Positions 21,761-31,000 of a stretch of 64,000 bases of DNA are shown one piece after another. Positions within the stretch are counted from its first letter, which is position 1. Each line of letters starts with the position of its first letter. A program made the position numbers and the translations under genes. The notes under the pieces were generated by a model that was given only the letters and a program-made list of their open reading frames with translations, was not told where the DNA came from and ran no database searches. The stretch is from Leucosporidium creatinivorum. Taxonomy: Eukaryota; Basidiomycota; Microbotryomycetes; Leucosporidiales; Leucosporidiaceae. Location of the stretch: positions 336,747 to 400,746 of the forward strand of contig BCKL01000010.1 of assembly GCA_001600635.1 (NCBI GenBank), given 5' to 3'.

Positions 21761-22540
21761 CTACCCTGGACTCATCGCGCTCACACTCTCCAACTCAACT
21801 ACACCCCGTTTGCCGACCTTCGACCTCTGCCAACCGACAGCTGAGATGACCGACATGTCCTCGCCACCCCTCGTCTGCTCCATAGCGTCCATGAACGTCG
21901 CATCATTTCCTTCTTCCCCTCTCCCTCTCCGTCTCCGATTCTCATCCAGCATACCGACAGCGCACGGCGTGTTCCAAAAGTCGGCGATAGCCTGGAGGAC
22001 GTCCACCACAGTGATGCCGCGAGGATTTGCGAGCCTGAACGGCTTGCGTTGGAAGTATGCGAGATTGGTGAGCGCCATCTGAGTGCACGCCGGCGAGGTG
22101 GCGAACTCGTGGGCGCACTTGAGCTCGGCGAGGGGGAAACCTTCGTCCTCTTCCTCGTCCTCATCATCGTCGTCGTACTCGGGTAGAGGCATTTGGAAGT
22201 CCACAAGGCAATCAGAGTACTGATCTACGAGTTGAAGAGCGGGGTGGACTCGGATCTGCTGGCCCGGGGTGAGGGAAGTCGAGGAAGGCGGAGCGAGGAA
22301 GAGCTTGGCGGCGAGGGAGGGGTGCTGTAGGGTAACGAGAGGGTCAGCACTCGAGTCAAAATGGAAAGGATGCAGTAGATTCACCTGCAATAGACGACGA
22401 AACGCCTTGACCCTCTCCAGCAGCTTGAGGTCGTAGCAATCCAGCTCATCGTCGCCGAGTATCGTAAGCCAGAGCTCGGTCGTGCGTCCTAGCTCTCGGT
22501 CGGCGGGCTGAGGGATTGTTGAGGTAGATTCGGGTGCCAT
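21761..22540 (-). CDS. F-box-like protein (basidiomycete family)
   Basis: Two exons (22540-22385 and 22324-21761) with a 60-nt intron that happens to be stop-free. The spliced protein has 239 residues. The N-terminal part, ELWLTILGDDELDCYDLKLLERVKAFRRLLQ, fits an F-box helix pattern, and it is followed by HPSLAAKLFL. The C-terminal part (CAHEFATSPACTQM..., NPRGITVVDVLQAIADFW) matches a domain common in basidiomycete F-box proteins. Such proteins usually recruit targets to SCF ubiquitin ligases through Skp1; the target is unknown. A diverged relative with the same layout lies at 23256-24792. An acidic loop (EYDDDDEDEEEDEG) separates the two halves. Confidence 0.65.
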   Translation of the reverse strand: MAPESTSTIPQPADRELGRTTELWLTILGDDELDCYDLKLLERVKAFRRLLQVNLLHPFHFDSSADPLVTLQHPSLAAKLFLAPPSSTSLTPGQQIRVHPALQLVDQYSDCLVDFQMPLPEYDDDDEDEEEDEGFPLAELKCAHEFATSPACTQMALTNLAYFQRKPFRLANPRGITVVDVLQAIADFWNTPCAVGMLDENRRRRGRGEEGNDATFMDAMEQTRGGEDMSVISAVGWQRSKVGKRGVVELESVSAMSPG

Positions 22541-23255
22541 CAAGAGCTCGGGGAGGCTGCTTCGGGGTGGAGGAGAGGCGGAGGTGGTTTGGCGGATCGG
22601 GAAGGAGAGTGAAGATGGTGTGGTCAGGCAGGGAAGCTACTCCGAGGGGCAGGAGGGGGTAATGATAGAGCTTGTAGTCCGTGGCTCGTGTCTTGTATCT
22701 ATACAATGCGCCGTTGCAGAGGGATCAGCTCGACTTCTCCTGCGTGGGTCCTCCCGCTGTGCTCCACATTCTGCTCTCTGTAGCCGGTGAAGGAGCAGGT
22801 AGGGATAGTGAGAATATCTAGGATGTGTAGGCCACCAGCTCACCAGTCCCTTGTGAGCTCTAGCGCTCGTTTGAGTCCCTTCTCGTGTCGAGCAAGCGTT
22901 TCTGAGCTCTTAACAGCGGCGAGCTCGGCCGTGCAGTGTAGCAGAGTAGTCTAGAGTCAAGTGAAGGACTCCTCGCGAAGTGACGAGTCGAGAGCGGCAG
23001 GACGAGATGAGCGAAGGAAAAGGAAGTAGAGCTCGCTCAGCCCGAGTTCGTGGGGATCTCGAGGTGGAGAGGGGACTGGATGTGATGCAGGGTTAGTGCG
23101 TCAGCTCATAGCGTAGCAGTGCTACAGCACTATACAGGGCTCGCTTGGTCGTAAGAAGCCCTGCGCTCCCTTCCCCTTTCTCGGCGCTCGGCGAAAGCTC
23201 GCTCGCGAAGGCTGCTACGATGCGAGGCAATTGCAAAGCTACATAGACAGAAGGG
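22541..23255. other. Intergenic region in the F-box cluster
   Basis: No gene seen. It is rich in CTGTAG/CTACAG and TCGGCG short elements, including several between 23090 and 23200. Confidence 0.35.
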
Positions 23256-24792
23256 CTAAATCTCCTTGTAATCTGATCTATCCCAAAGGCTCACCGTCCC
23301 ATTTCCCTTTCTCACCGCCTGCCAGCCAACGTCCGACTGCATGATTCGCCCGAACTCGCTGCACGCCTCTACAGAATTCTCCCTTAAACTCGTGTAGGAT
23401 CGATCTGCTGGTTTCCGTTCGCGGATGTCCGGCTCTTGGTAGGCCTTGCTGTCCTCGGTTAGCTTCTTCTCCTCGCCGAGCTTCCCATCGCCGGTTTCGT
23501 CCTCCTCATCATCCATCATGTTCTCATCGTCTTCCTCTTCAGACCGGTCCCACCCCTCATCCTCATCATCCTCTTCTTGTCCAGCAGAGATCATGGCTTC
23601 CTCGGAGCATGATTGCTTCCAAAACGCCGAGATGCCCTCCAGCACATGGCGCACCGTAACCCCTCCTGGCTCCCTGATAGTTGCCGTGGCATCCTCCCAG
23701 TGATAGACCATGTGCTCAAGCACCAGCTCAGTGCAAGCTGGAGATGTAGCGAAGTCGTCGGCGCAGCGGAGTGTGGCGAGAGCGGAGGCCGGAGGGTAAG
23801 GACAATCACGAGGCGGCTCGAGGATATCGTAGTGGCCGCCGCAGTCCCGTTCCTCCTCCTCCTCCTCTGTGAGTTCACGATGATCGATGTAGAAGTTGTT
23901 CTCGAGGGAGGGATAGTGGTGAACTGCGTCTAGCGCGGGGTGCACGAGCACTCGGCGACTGACGGCTTCGGCGGGGAGTTGAGAGACGGAGGGCGGCGAA
24001 AGAGGAGAGCGTCGAGAGAGGGATGCTACAGTAGGAACGATATCGCTGAAGTCAGTGAAGGAAGGGGTAAGGTTAAGGAGCACAGCGGCTCACTTGGAGA
24101 ACGTCTCGGCAACCTCGGCTCACTCGCTCGAGTCGCTTCAAGTCGAAGTAGGAGAGCGTTTCCTGGGTGAGTACCATGCACCAGATGTCTTGCGACAATA
24201 TTGGCGCGAAGCCTGACGCTTGACGGGATGAGTTGAGGCTGACGGGCCCCTCAGCGGCGCTCGCCGATGCTCGGGGAACGTCTCCTCCTCCAGCGGCGCG
24301 AGTAGCGGACTTCTCCTTGGCGTAGCGCTCGTTGGCTATGACTTGTAGAAGCTGGATCTTGGCCGTCAGCTCTGTGTCGAAGGCCTTGGACTTGGTCTGA
24401 TCGGGCTGCGACGAGGACGAGGGTTCAGCCAGTTCTAGAGAACAGAAACGCGCTCAAAGTCACCTCGATAGTACCCAAGAAACGCTGAACCCAGTGAGTC
24501 GTCACACGCGTAGCTTTACTGATCTCCCTGTGAGTCGAAGGGGAGCTGGACGTCAGCCTCTCGTCGTCCTCGATCCTGCTCGCTTCCTCGAGCTGTAGCA
24601 AGCTGCTGCAGCACCGACAGACGCCAGAACGGAGCTCAACTTACAAAACTCTCTCCCCCCGGGCAGCGAGCGAAGCTGGATGTCGACAATCCCCTCGTCC
24701 GGGCCAAGTTTCATTAGAGTGCGAGATTCGGGAAGCAGAGAGGGACGCTCTGCCTTCGTAGCTTTCGAGCTTGTCTTCCGAGCTTTGGGCAT
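23256..24792 (-). pseudogene. Fusion of helix-turn-helix-like gene with F-box-like gene, frame broken
   Basis: The 5' part (from 24792: MPKARKTSSKATKAE..., GIVDIQLRSLPGG, then EISKATRVTTHWVQRFLGTIE and PDQTKSKAFDTELTAKIQ) parallels exon by exon the stand-alone gene at 25198-25705. Where that relative stops (FAKEEN), this one reads on without a stop through about 50 residues into an F-box-like segment (DIWCMVLTQETLSYFDLKRLERVSRGCRDVLQ) and the C-terminal domain shared with 21761-22540. Two junctions do not close. At the first intron (near 24645) the good GTAAGT donor gives the wrong phase. After the F-box intron, HPSLDALLFRRPP runs in a different frame from SQLPAEAVSRRVLVHPAL, a one-base shift near 24000. 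It is either a recent pseudogene or spliced in a way I cannot see. The 3' 690 bases remain a clean ORF. Confidence 0.5.
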
Positions 24793-25197
24793 CCTGTGCA
24801 GACCGATGAGTCGAGAGCGAAGAGACGAGCAGAGATGCGGAGGAGGGCAAGTTGCGACCGATGATTGTGGGGCTTTGAGAGCCGAGTTCAGCGAGAACTC
24901 GACCAGCGTAGTACAGCGTTCAAGGGAGCAGCCGAGCCTTGTTGTAGTAGAATACGGTCGACATAGCTTCACGGCGGACCCCCGTACTCCTATCTCGGCG
25001 CGCAAGCAAGCTCGGCGGAGGCGAAGCGGGCCAGGTCGCACTTCGCTCGCCTCCACAAGCTCGTCTCAGCAGCCCTAGTTCAATCAACATTGATGGCATA
25101 CGCTGCCCCTGCTCCTAGCGTCCCAATCGGGCTGTTTCCAGCGTTCCCCTCCAGCTTTCAACATCCCCAAGCCCAGCTTCGGCGAACGGCTCCTCCC
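24793..25197. other. Intergenic region
   Basis: About 400 bases between the fusion gene and its stand-alone relative. A minus-strand frame enters it from 24792 but has no coding character. No gene called. Confidence 0.35.
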
Positions 25198-25705
25198 TCA
25201 GTTCTCCTCCTTGGCGAATCGCTCCTCGGCCGTCTTCTGCAGCGCATCCATCTTCTCCTTGAGCGCATCTTGAGCGGCCTTCTTCTGACGCGGGTCAGGC
25301 TTGAGGGAGAGAGGTTCGGAGGTCAATGCGAGAGCTCGGCGCTGGGACAGGTATAGGCAGCAGGAGCTCACCTTGGCGTGGCCCAAGAACCGCCTGATGG
25401 ATGCTGACGAGATGCTCGTAGCCTCGCTGATCTCACTAGGAGCAGGAAGGGAAAGGAATCAGCTCTCCGCTTGTATTCAGCTCTCCCACGCGCTCTCTGT
25501 ACGTCTACAAGCGAGCGGCAGCAGTCCAGCTAAACTCACGAGGTACTCTCCCCCCTCAGTGCACGCAGCTTGATGTCAATGATGGTATCATCGGTGTGTT
25601 ATCGGTGTGTTTGGGAGTTTGGGTGCGAGAGACGGAAGCGGCGCGGGGCTTAGGTGCAGTCCTTCCCTTAGCAGGGCTAGCGCGAGTTGACCGTGCTTTG
25701 GCCAT
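25198..25705 (-). pseudogene. Stand-alone helix-turn-helix-like gene, interrupted by an 11-bp duplication
   Basis: Three exons are readable from ATG 25705. Exon 1 starts MAKARSTRASPAKGRTA and is Lys/Arg/Ser/Thr-rich. After the tandem duplication at 25590-25611 it should continue as DDTIIDIKLRALRGESTS. Exon 2 is EISEATSISSASIRRFLGHAK, which has the spacing of a helix-turn-helix. Exon 3 is PDPRQKKAAQDALKEKMDALQ...FAKEEN, a charged helix. Phases at both introns close (CTC|GTGAGT to TAG|TGAGAT; AAG|GTGAGC to AAG|CCTGAC). The ATCGGTGTGTT unit is present twice in tandem, and with both copies the frame ends early at a TGA near 25556. With one copy, exon 1 would be continuous. A basic DNA-binding protein is a plausible ancestor. 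No known family recognised. Confidence 0.5.
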
Positions 25706-26019
25706 AGTTATGTATGATACGAGTGAGCGAGTGAGATTGAGATGGAGACGAGGGAAGGAGGAGGAAGCCAAGCCAAGCGTCAAGGGGCTGGTTCGAGTTG
25801 AGGGAAAGGGGTGGGGTTGATTCGAGTTGAAGAGAGCTCGCGAGACGCTGAAGAGATACAGAGTAGACTGAAAAGTATCAGAGAACGCTTGGGAGCCGGA
25901 TTCTGCTTCGCGAATGTACACCGAAGCCATCTCGGCGCTGAACCTCGGCTCGAATTCGGCACTGTTGCTGCTAGCTGCAGCTCTCCGGCTCGACTCTGCC
26001 CGAGCAAGTACTCCCCCTT
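25706..26019. other. Short intergenic region
   Basis: Contains the leader of the helix-turn-helix-like gene and the 3' flank of the membrane-protein gene; no gene seen. Confidence 0.35.
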
Positions 26020-27252
26020 CTATCTCCTCCTCTCCCTCCTTCCTCCGCTTCTCTCACTCCTCCTACTCCCCTTCCTCTTCAAACTCGCCTCTTTCTTCAC
26101 ACTCGGCGCCCTTCTCCCCACCATCGTCTCTTCATCACTAAACTCATGTACCATACTTCCTCTCTTCGCACTCCCCGCGCCAGCAGAGCCCATCAGCCCC
26201 ATCCCTTCTCCCTCGCTGTCCGAGCTCGCCGAAACTCCTCCGCCTCCGCTGGGCTTGGGTGCAGGAGGAGGGTTGAGGACGGGGTTGTGGTAGAGGAGGA
26301 GGGAGAGCCAGAGCTGAGCGATCGAGAAGAGGAGGAGGAGGGCGGCGGCCTGATTGTATGGTGGGCAGAGGTCAGCGAGGGCGGCGAGCGACGGGCGGCG
26401 AGCGACGGGCGGCGCAAGGGAGACGGACGATGAAAGGCGAGATGCGCATCCACTTGAGCTTCTTGGAGCATGAAGATGTACTGTGAAATTGGCATGAGGA
26501 TGCGGAAGAAGCGCGAAGGGGAAAGAAAGAGGCAAAGGGAACGACCGTCAGCAAGCGAATACTTCGGCGAAAGCAAGACGACCACTCACCAGCCGAGATC
26601 TAAGGTCGTCGAGTCCGCCACCGTTCTGAGCTTGATGAAAACGTAGAGGAAGAGAGCCACTTGAACGGCAGACGTGATCTGCAGTAGCCAGAGAGCGCGA
26701 GGTCAGCACCGCCGAACCTACCATCCTGCTCGCTAGGCCTCCACAGCCACCTCATCCACGCACCATGATCCGTCCAATATCAATCTGGAACTGACTCGGA
26801 TCCTCAAGATTCCTGCAAGACCAGAGGCGGTCAGCTCCTTCGCTTGGGCAGCTCGGCGAAGCCTACTCACTCGATGTCGACCCTAAACCTCCAACAGAAC
26901 GCCGCATGACTCAAAGCCAGCGCTCCGATACACACATAATGAAAGATTAACCACTTGTGCGCTTTCACCACCTCCAATCCTGCTCTTGCACCGCACAGAA
27001 GGGAACCGTCAGCTCCCTTCCCTTCCCGTGGACGTCTGGCTCGTAGCGGCACTCACCCCAACTGCAGCTCGTACCAATCACCACCGCCGTGAACAGCGTC
27101 CCCACTCCTCCGAGCACGAGAATGGGAACATAAAGCGCGACGACCTTCTTGTGCTTGGGCGAACGGTTGATGAAGGCTTGGAGCTCTTCGGGGGTCATGG
27201 GAGGGGGCTGTTTGGGTCCGGGTGGACCCTTAGAGGGTAGTGGTGAATTCAT
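26020..27252 (-). CDS. Four-helix membrane protein, unknown function
   Basis: Six exons (27252-27075, 26979-26871, 26812-26764, 26678-26590, 26480-26429, 26349-26020) join in phase to 268 residues. A Pro-rich cytosolic start (MNSPLPSKGPPGPKQPPP) leads into four hydrophobic helices: VVALYVPILVLGGVGTLF, LIFHYVCIGALALSHAAFCW, IMITSAVQVALFLYVFIKL and FIAAALLLLFSIAQLWLSLLL. The loop between helices 2 and 3 reads FRVDIENLEDPSQFQIDIG. The C-terminal tail is Ser/Gly-rich and then strongly basic (RRSERSGGRRERRR), consistent with the positive-inside rule. The layout resembles tetraspan proteins but the CCG motif of true tetraspanins is missing. No family assigned. Confidence 0.68.
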
Positions 27253-27635
27253 GAGCAGGTTGGTCGGGGAAGAGCGTCGGACGCGGAGGAGGGAGGGAAA
27301 GATGCGAAAGCTAGCAGCGTCCTGTCCGCGAGGGGCTCGGCTGGGGAAGTGCATACACTTGTCCGTCGAGATTGACGACCTACAGAGATACCCGGTCAGA
27401 GCCCAGTACCGTAAATGCTCAGCTTCCGCTCGAGTCCAGCTTGAGCCTTAGCAGCAGCTTCAAGCCTCGAGGGCTGGCGAGGAGCGACTCGCTATCGCCG
27501 AAATCCTTCCAGCGCCGAAGTCCTTCCCCACCGAGTCGGGGCTAGGCGAGGACACATCGAAAAGCGATCAAAGCGGCGAGTACTGATTAAAACGCCGAAG
27601 CTGGCTCTCAGCTCGTGCTTCAGCGAAGGGAGAGT
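27253..27635. other. Intergenic region
   Basis: Promoter side of the membrane-protein gene up to the edge of the truncated AA14-like copy. No gene seen. Confidence 0.35.
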
Positions 27636-28876
27636 GAAGCAGACGACGCCGAATCGGCGGATTGCGAAGCGGCGGCAGCGCTCGAGGAACTGGCGGCGGC
27701 TTGAGTGTCGACGTCGAAGATGCTGTGAGCGGAGAACAAGTCAGCAAACAGTCTCCCAGCTGGAGTAGCAGAGCCTCAGCGGCGCTCCGACCGCCCAAAC
27801 CGAGCCGGTGAACGCCGAGAAGCTCTGGAGAGCGGCTTACTCATCTTGTGCACCATCCTTGAAACTCCAGTGGCTGTGCTGGAATTGTTAATGAATCCGA
27901 TCCATCAGCACGAGTACAAGAGTACAGAGAAATAGAGCGAGAAAGGACAGAGAGGGGGAGAAAGCGAAAGCCGAACTCACGTATCCAGGCCTGTCCCAGT
28001 TGCCCTTCCAGACGATGTTGGAAGGGTAGTTGTAGGCGTAGAGAGGGCGCTTGGCGCCAGCAACTGTCGTGCACGTTCCAGCAGCGAGCTCGGCGGGATC
28101 ACACCAGGTAGGGTCGACCGGAGCAGCAATCTTGGCGGTCGAGGTGGCGCCAGTGATCTTGCAGTCGAAGGCGGTCATGTAAAAGTTGGCTGTTCCGTTG
28201 TTGGCGAGCCAGACTAGTACACGAGTGGGTGAGGGTCAGTCTTGATCGGGAGAGAGGGAAAGCCGAGCAGCGACTCACACCATCCGCAGATGCACTTCTC
28301 GCCGGTGCAGGCAGGCATGGCGGCGGGGATCTCGTAGTTGATCTGCTTCTGTCCGACACATTTTTGCTGAACACTGAAGATGGCGAGGTTGTCCATCGTG
28401 ACTGCGGAGGACGAGAGTCAGCGCCGAACTCGACTTCGGCGAAAGCCTGCCGACTCACCCTTCTCGATGTCGTCGACATCAGCGATAGCGGGCGCGCATC
28501 CAGAAAGTAGATTCTGGTCCACGTCATCGGCATTGGGGTCTCCAGAGTGGTAGACGCCTGTGAGAGCGGAGAGTCAGCGCGGCTCGGCGGCGAGGACTTC
28601 GGCGAGCGCGATGGTCGTGGGAGCATGATGGTCATGTACCTGGGTTGGCAAGGTACGCGGTAAGTTTCGAGTTTGGGTCGTAGTAGAGCTGTTGTAATGC
28701 GTCCAAGCTGAGGTGAGCGGAAGAGGTCAGTTCGGCGAAGAGACGTTGGCGGAAACGGCAGCAAGGCTCACCGACTTGGCAAGCGTGCTCAATCATGGTG
28801 GATCCACCAGCAGGAAGCTCGGTGATTGCGTCCCAGTCTGTCTTGAGCTTGCGGCCCTCGGGCCCGCTGCAGAAGC
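27636..28876 (-). pseudogene. Truncated second copy of the AA14-like monooxygenase gene
   Basis: On the minus strand, 28876 to 27636 matches the gene at 13036-15219 from its third exon (GPEGRKLKTDWDAITELPAGGS, then IEHACQV) to the Ser/Ala linker (IFDVDTQAAASSSSAA). It lacks the first two exons, so it has no signal peptide, no N-terminal His and no DEWWFR block, and it lacks the whole C-terminal tail. Homology stops abruptly at both ends. The middle (about 27990-28510) is nearly identical to the other copy, introns included: the intron after CICGW differs by a single base over about 60. The region near 28640-28720 is much more diverged and reads AWTHYNSSTTT against AWTEYGSSTTT. No start codon fits, so it is called a pseudogene. 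Confidence 0.8.
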
Positions 28877-29231
28877 GAGCCGTGAGTTCGGCGCTGGCTT
28901 GAGGCGGGCCTTCGCGCTTGTAAGTCGATGACTGTCGCCCGAGAGCAAAGGAGAAGGCGAACCGGACGCAAGACGTCGTACGGAGCTCATCGGCTGAGCT
29001 ATGGGGTCGAGAAGGAGCCGCAAGTCTGTAGCGAGAGCTGACCGAGAGTCGACCTCCCTCGTCGCTTCTCACACGACCGAGTCGACCTCGACGATCTGTG
29101 GTATACAACAGCGCTTGCACGCAGATTAATGAAGTAAAGCTACTAGTGATCGATACTCGCCTGCACCTCCCGTCCATTCGGCTCGGCCCCCTCCAACGCC
29201 CAACTCGCCCTTTCCTGCTCCATAATACCCC
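28877..29231. other. Intergenic region
   Basis: Sequence upstream of the truncated AA14-like copy and downstream of the palmitoyltransferase subunit gene. I searched here for the missing first exons of the copy and did not find them. Confidence 0.4.
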
Positions 29232-29757
29232 TCAAATAGCCACTTTGCTGCCCGCCTCCTCTCCTCCGTAGATGTACCACTGTATCCGCTTGCTGGCCAA
29301 TGAGATGCGGGCGGGAAGATACGTCGACACGGCGATGTAGAAGAGGAGGAGCAGGGCGAACATGAAGGTGTCTGTAGGAGGACAAGCGGGTCAGCTCAGC
29401 CTATAGCAAACTACAGAAGAAATGGCTAGACGTACGAAGGAGGATCTTCTCCCACTGTAGGCGAGTAAGAGCGGGCGGCCAGAGCACAACAAAGGAATCA
29501 GCTCTCTGCGCCGTCTGTAGCTTGTCCAGAGCCCTACAGAGCAGCAGGGACGCGCAGCTCACAGTCTCCAACATACTCCCCGCAAAGCTACCCTCATAGA
29601 ATAACCACCACCGCTTCAGCAGCCCGATCTTCTTGGGTGGGCGAGCAATCGACTTTGGCTGCATGAGAGCGGGCTGCTGGGATGGCAGAGGTCTAATGGT
29701 GCTGTTAGGAGATGTAGTGGAAGCGTTGGAGGTGATGGAGCGCGACTTCTTGGCCAT
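29232..29757 (-). CDS. Small subunit of serine palmitoyltransferase (ssSPT-like)
   Basis: Three exons (29757-29563, 29454-29436, 29371-29232) join in phase to 117 residues; the middle exon is only 19 nt. After a Ser/Pro-rich cytosolic start, the core reads RWWLFYEGSFAGSMLETWEKILL followed by a single strong membrane helix (FMFALLLLFYIAVSTYLPARI). The pattern WxxYE...SMLEPWE followed by a helix is the signature of the small activating subunits of serine palmitoyltransferase (SPTSSA/B in animals). These sit in the ER membrane and stimulate the first step of sphingolipid synthesis, condensing serine and palmitoyl-CoA. The Pro of LEPWE is Thr here. A sphingolipid desaturase lies 12 kb away at 41647. 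Confidence 0.78.
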
Positions 29758-30058
29758 GGTGCGGAGGGAAGTGAGGAGAGCCGTGAGGAGATGGAGCGCT
29801 CGGGCTTCTGAGGGCCGAGTCGTAAGGTGAGGGAGTGTTGTAGGGTGGTAGATGGGAAAGGAGCTTGTTCTACGCGGTTGTCGAAGTGCTGTAGTAGAGT
29901 CGAGTTGATGGAGGAGGAAGCACAGCAGCGCGACCCTTCTGGCGCGCGACGACCAATTCGTCGTTCTCGCTCCTGCTTTGTCGTCGGGTTCGCCACAAGT
30001 GCGTGAGCCGTGTCTACACTACACTTGAAAAGTACCACATACCCCTCCGTCCCACAGC
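29758..30058. other. Divergent promoter
   Basis: About 300 bases shared by the palmitoyltransferase-subunit gene (minus) and the unknown gene at 30059 (plus). CTACACTACACTTG lies about 45 bases before the plus-strand start. Confidence 0.4.
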
Positions 30059-30754
30059 ATGGCCAGCAACAAGCGCAACAACGGCCAAGGCGGCGCTCGC
30101 TCCCTCCAGCAGCCCTCGCCTAACTTCCAGCCCCGAGTCGTGAGGTCGGGCGTTGCCCAAGTCTCGGCCCCTACACTCATACCACCACCAGTCTATCGCC
30201 TTCCCGCCATCGACATGAGTCTCGTCCCGTTCACCGACGTCCGTTTCGGCCTCAACCCCTCCTGCCTCAAAGGCAAGCACCTCGCCCGACTCCACCGTAG
30301 TGAGACGCACCCCTTCTACCACCTCGCCTTTACCGACGGCACTCAGTACAAGATCCACCTTGAGGACTACGTCCCGGGGAAGGAGCTTCGGCTCACCTCG
30401 ACGCCCGGGTTCGCCGAGGATATGGGTCCACTCCTCGAGGCCGACGACGACAGAACAAGGGCACAGCCGGTCCTCCTTGAGGATTGCTCCTTCTGCCTGC
30501 TGAAGGACAAGGAGCTTCGGAAACGAGGGCTGGTCCGAGTCACCGAGCACCACGGCTTCGCTTTCAAGGTCGACGGGAAGTACTCGGCTGTCTGGGGTAC
30601 ATACAAGATGCCCAATGAGCAGCCGGACAGGTGGCCCGGCAGGACTTTACACACGCCATTCCTGGTGCAGCTCGATTGGAGGGGCAAGGAGGTCCCTAGG
30701 GCCGAGGACGAAGGGGAGGACGTCTACTACCCCGAGCGCTGGAGGTCTGACTAG
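30059..30754 (+). CDS. Unknown 231-residue protein
   Basis: Intronless ORF of 231 residues, unusual in this intron-dense window. The sequence is well mixed and looks globular: FTDVRFGLNPSCLKGKH, ETHPFYHLAFTDGTQYKIHL, EDCSFCLLKDKELRKRGL, FAFKVDGKYSAVWGTYKM, LHTPFLVQLDWRGKEVP. The alternation of strands, with Gly and Trp at turns, suggests an all-beta fold. No signal peptide or membrane helix. The N-terminal 50 residues are Gln/Pro/Val-rich and probably disordered. I recognise no family. The start is the first ATG, with no in-frame extension. Confidence 0.62.
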   Translation: MASNKRNNGQGGARSLQQPSPNFQPRVVRSGVAQVSAPTLIPPPVYRLPAIDMSLVPFTDVRFGLNPSCLKGKHLARLHRSETHPFYHLAFTDGTQYKIHLEDYVPGKELRLTSTPGFAEDMGPLLEADDDRTRAQPVLLEDCSFCLLKDKELRKRGLVRVTEHHGFAFKVDGKYSAVWGTYKMPNEQPDRWPGRTLHTPFLVQLDWRGKEVPRAEDEGEDVYYPERWRSD

Positions 30755-31000
30755 GCTGTAGCTCTCGCATAGCAGCACCAGTCGTCCATTCGTATCACAA
30801 GACCTTGCAGACAGAGTGGCGAGCCGGTTGTCGAACATGCAAGCGAATGTCGACCTTCAAGCCTTCGCCGAGCTGCTCTCGAGATTCGACAAGGTCGACG
30901 AGGACGATGCGAACAGTAGCAAGATGCAGCTAAGCCTAAGAGCTAAACAAAGAATGACGAATGTACCCCAACACCCAAGAAATGCGAAAAACGACCATCA

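Noticed and set aside
21368-21844. Two plus-strand reading frames in the same frame separated by a single TGA
   Set aside because: One starts at a GTG, there is no domain or splice support, and a minus-strand frame overlaps it. Considered chance or a decayed remnant.
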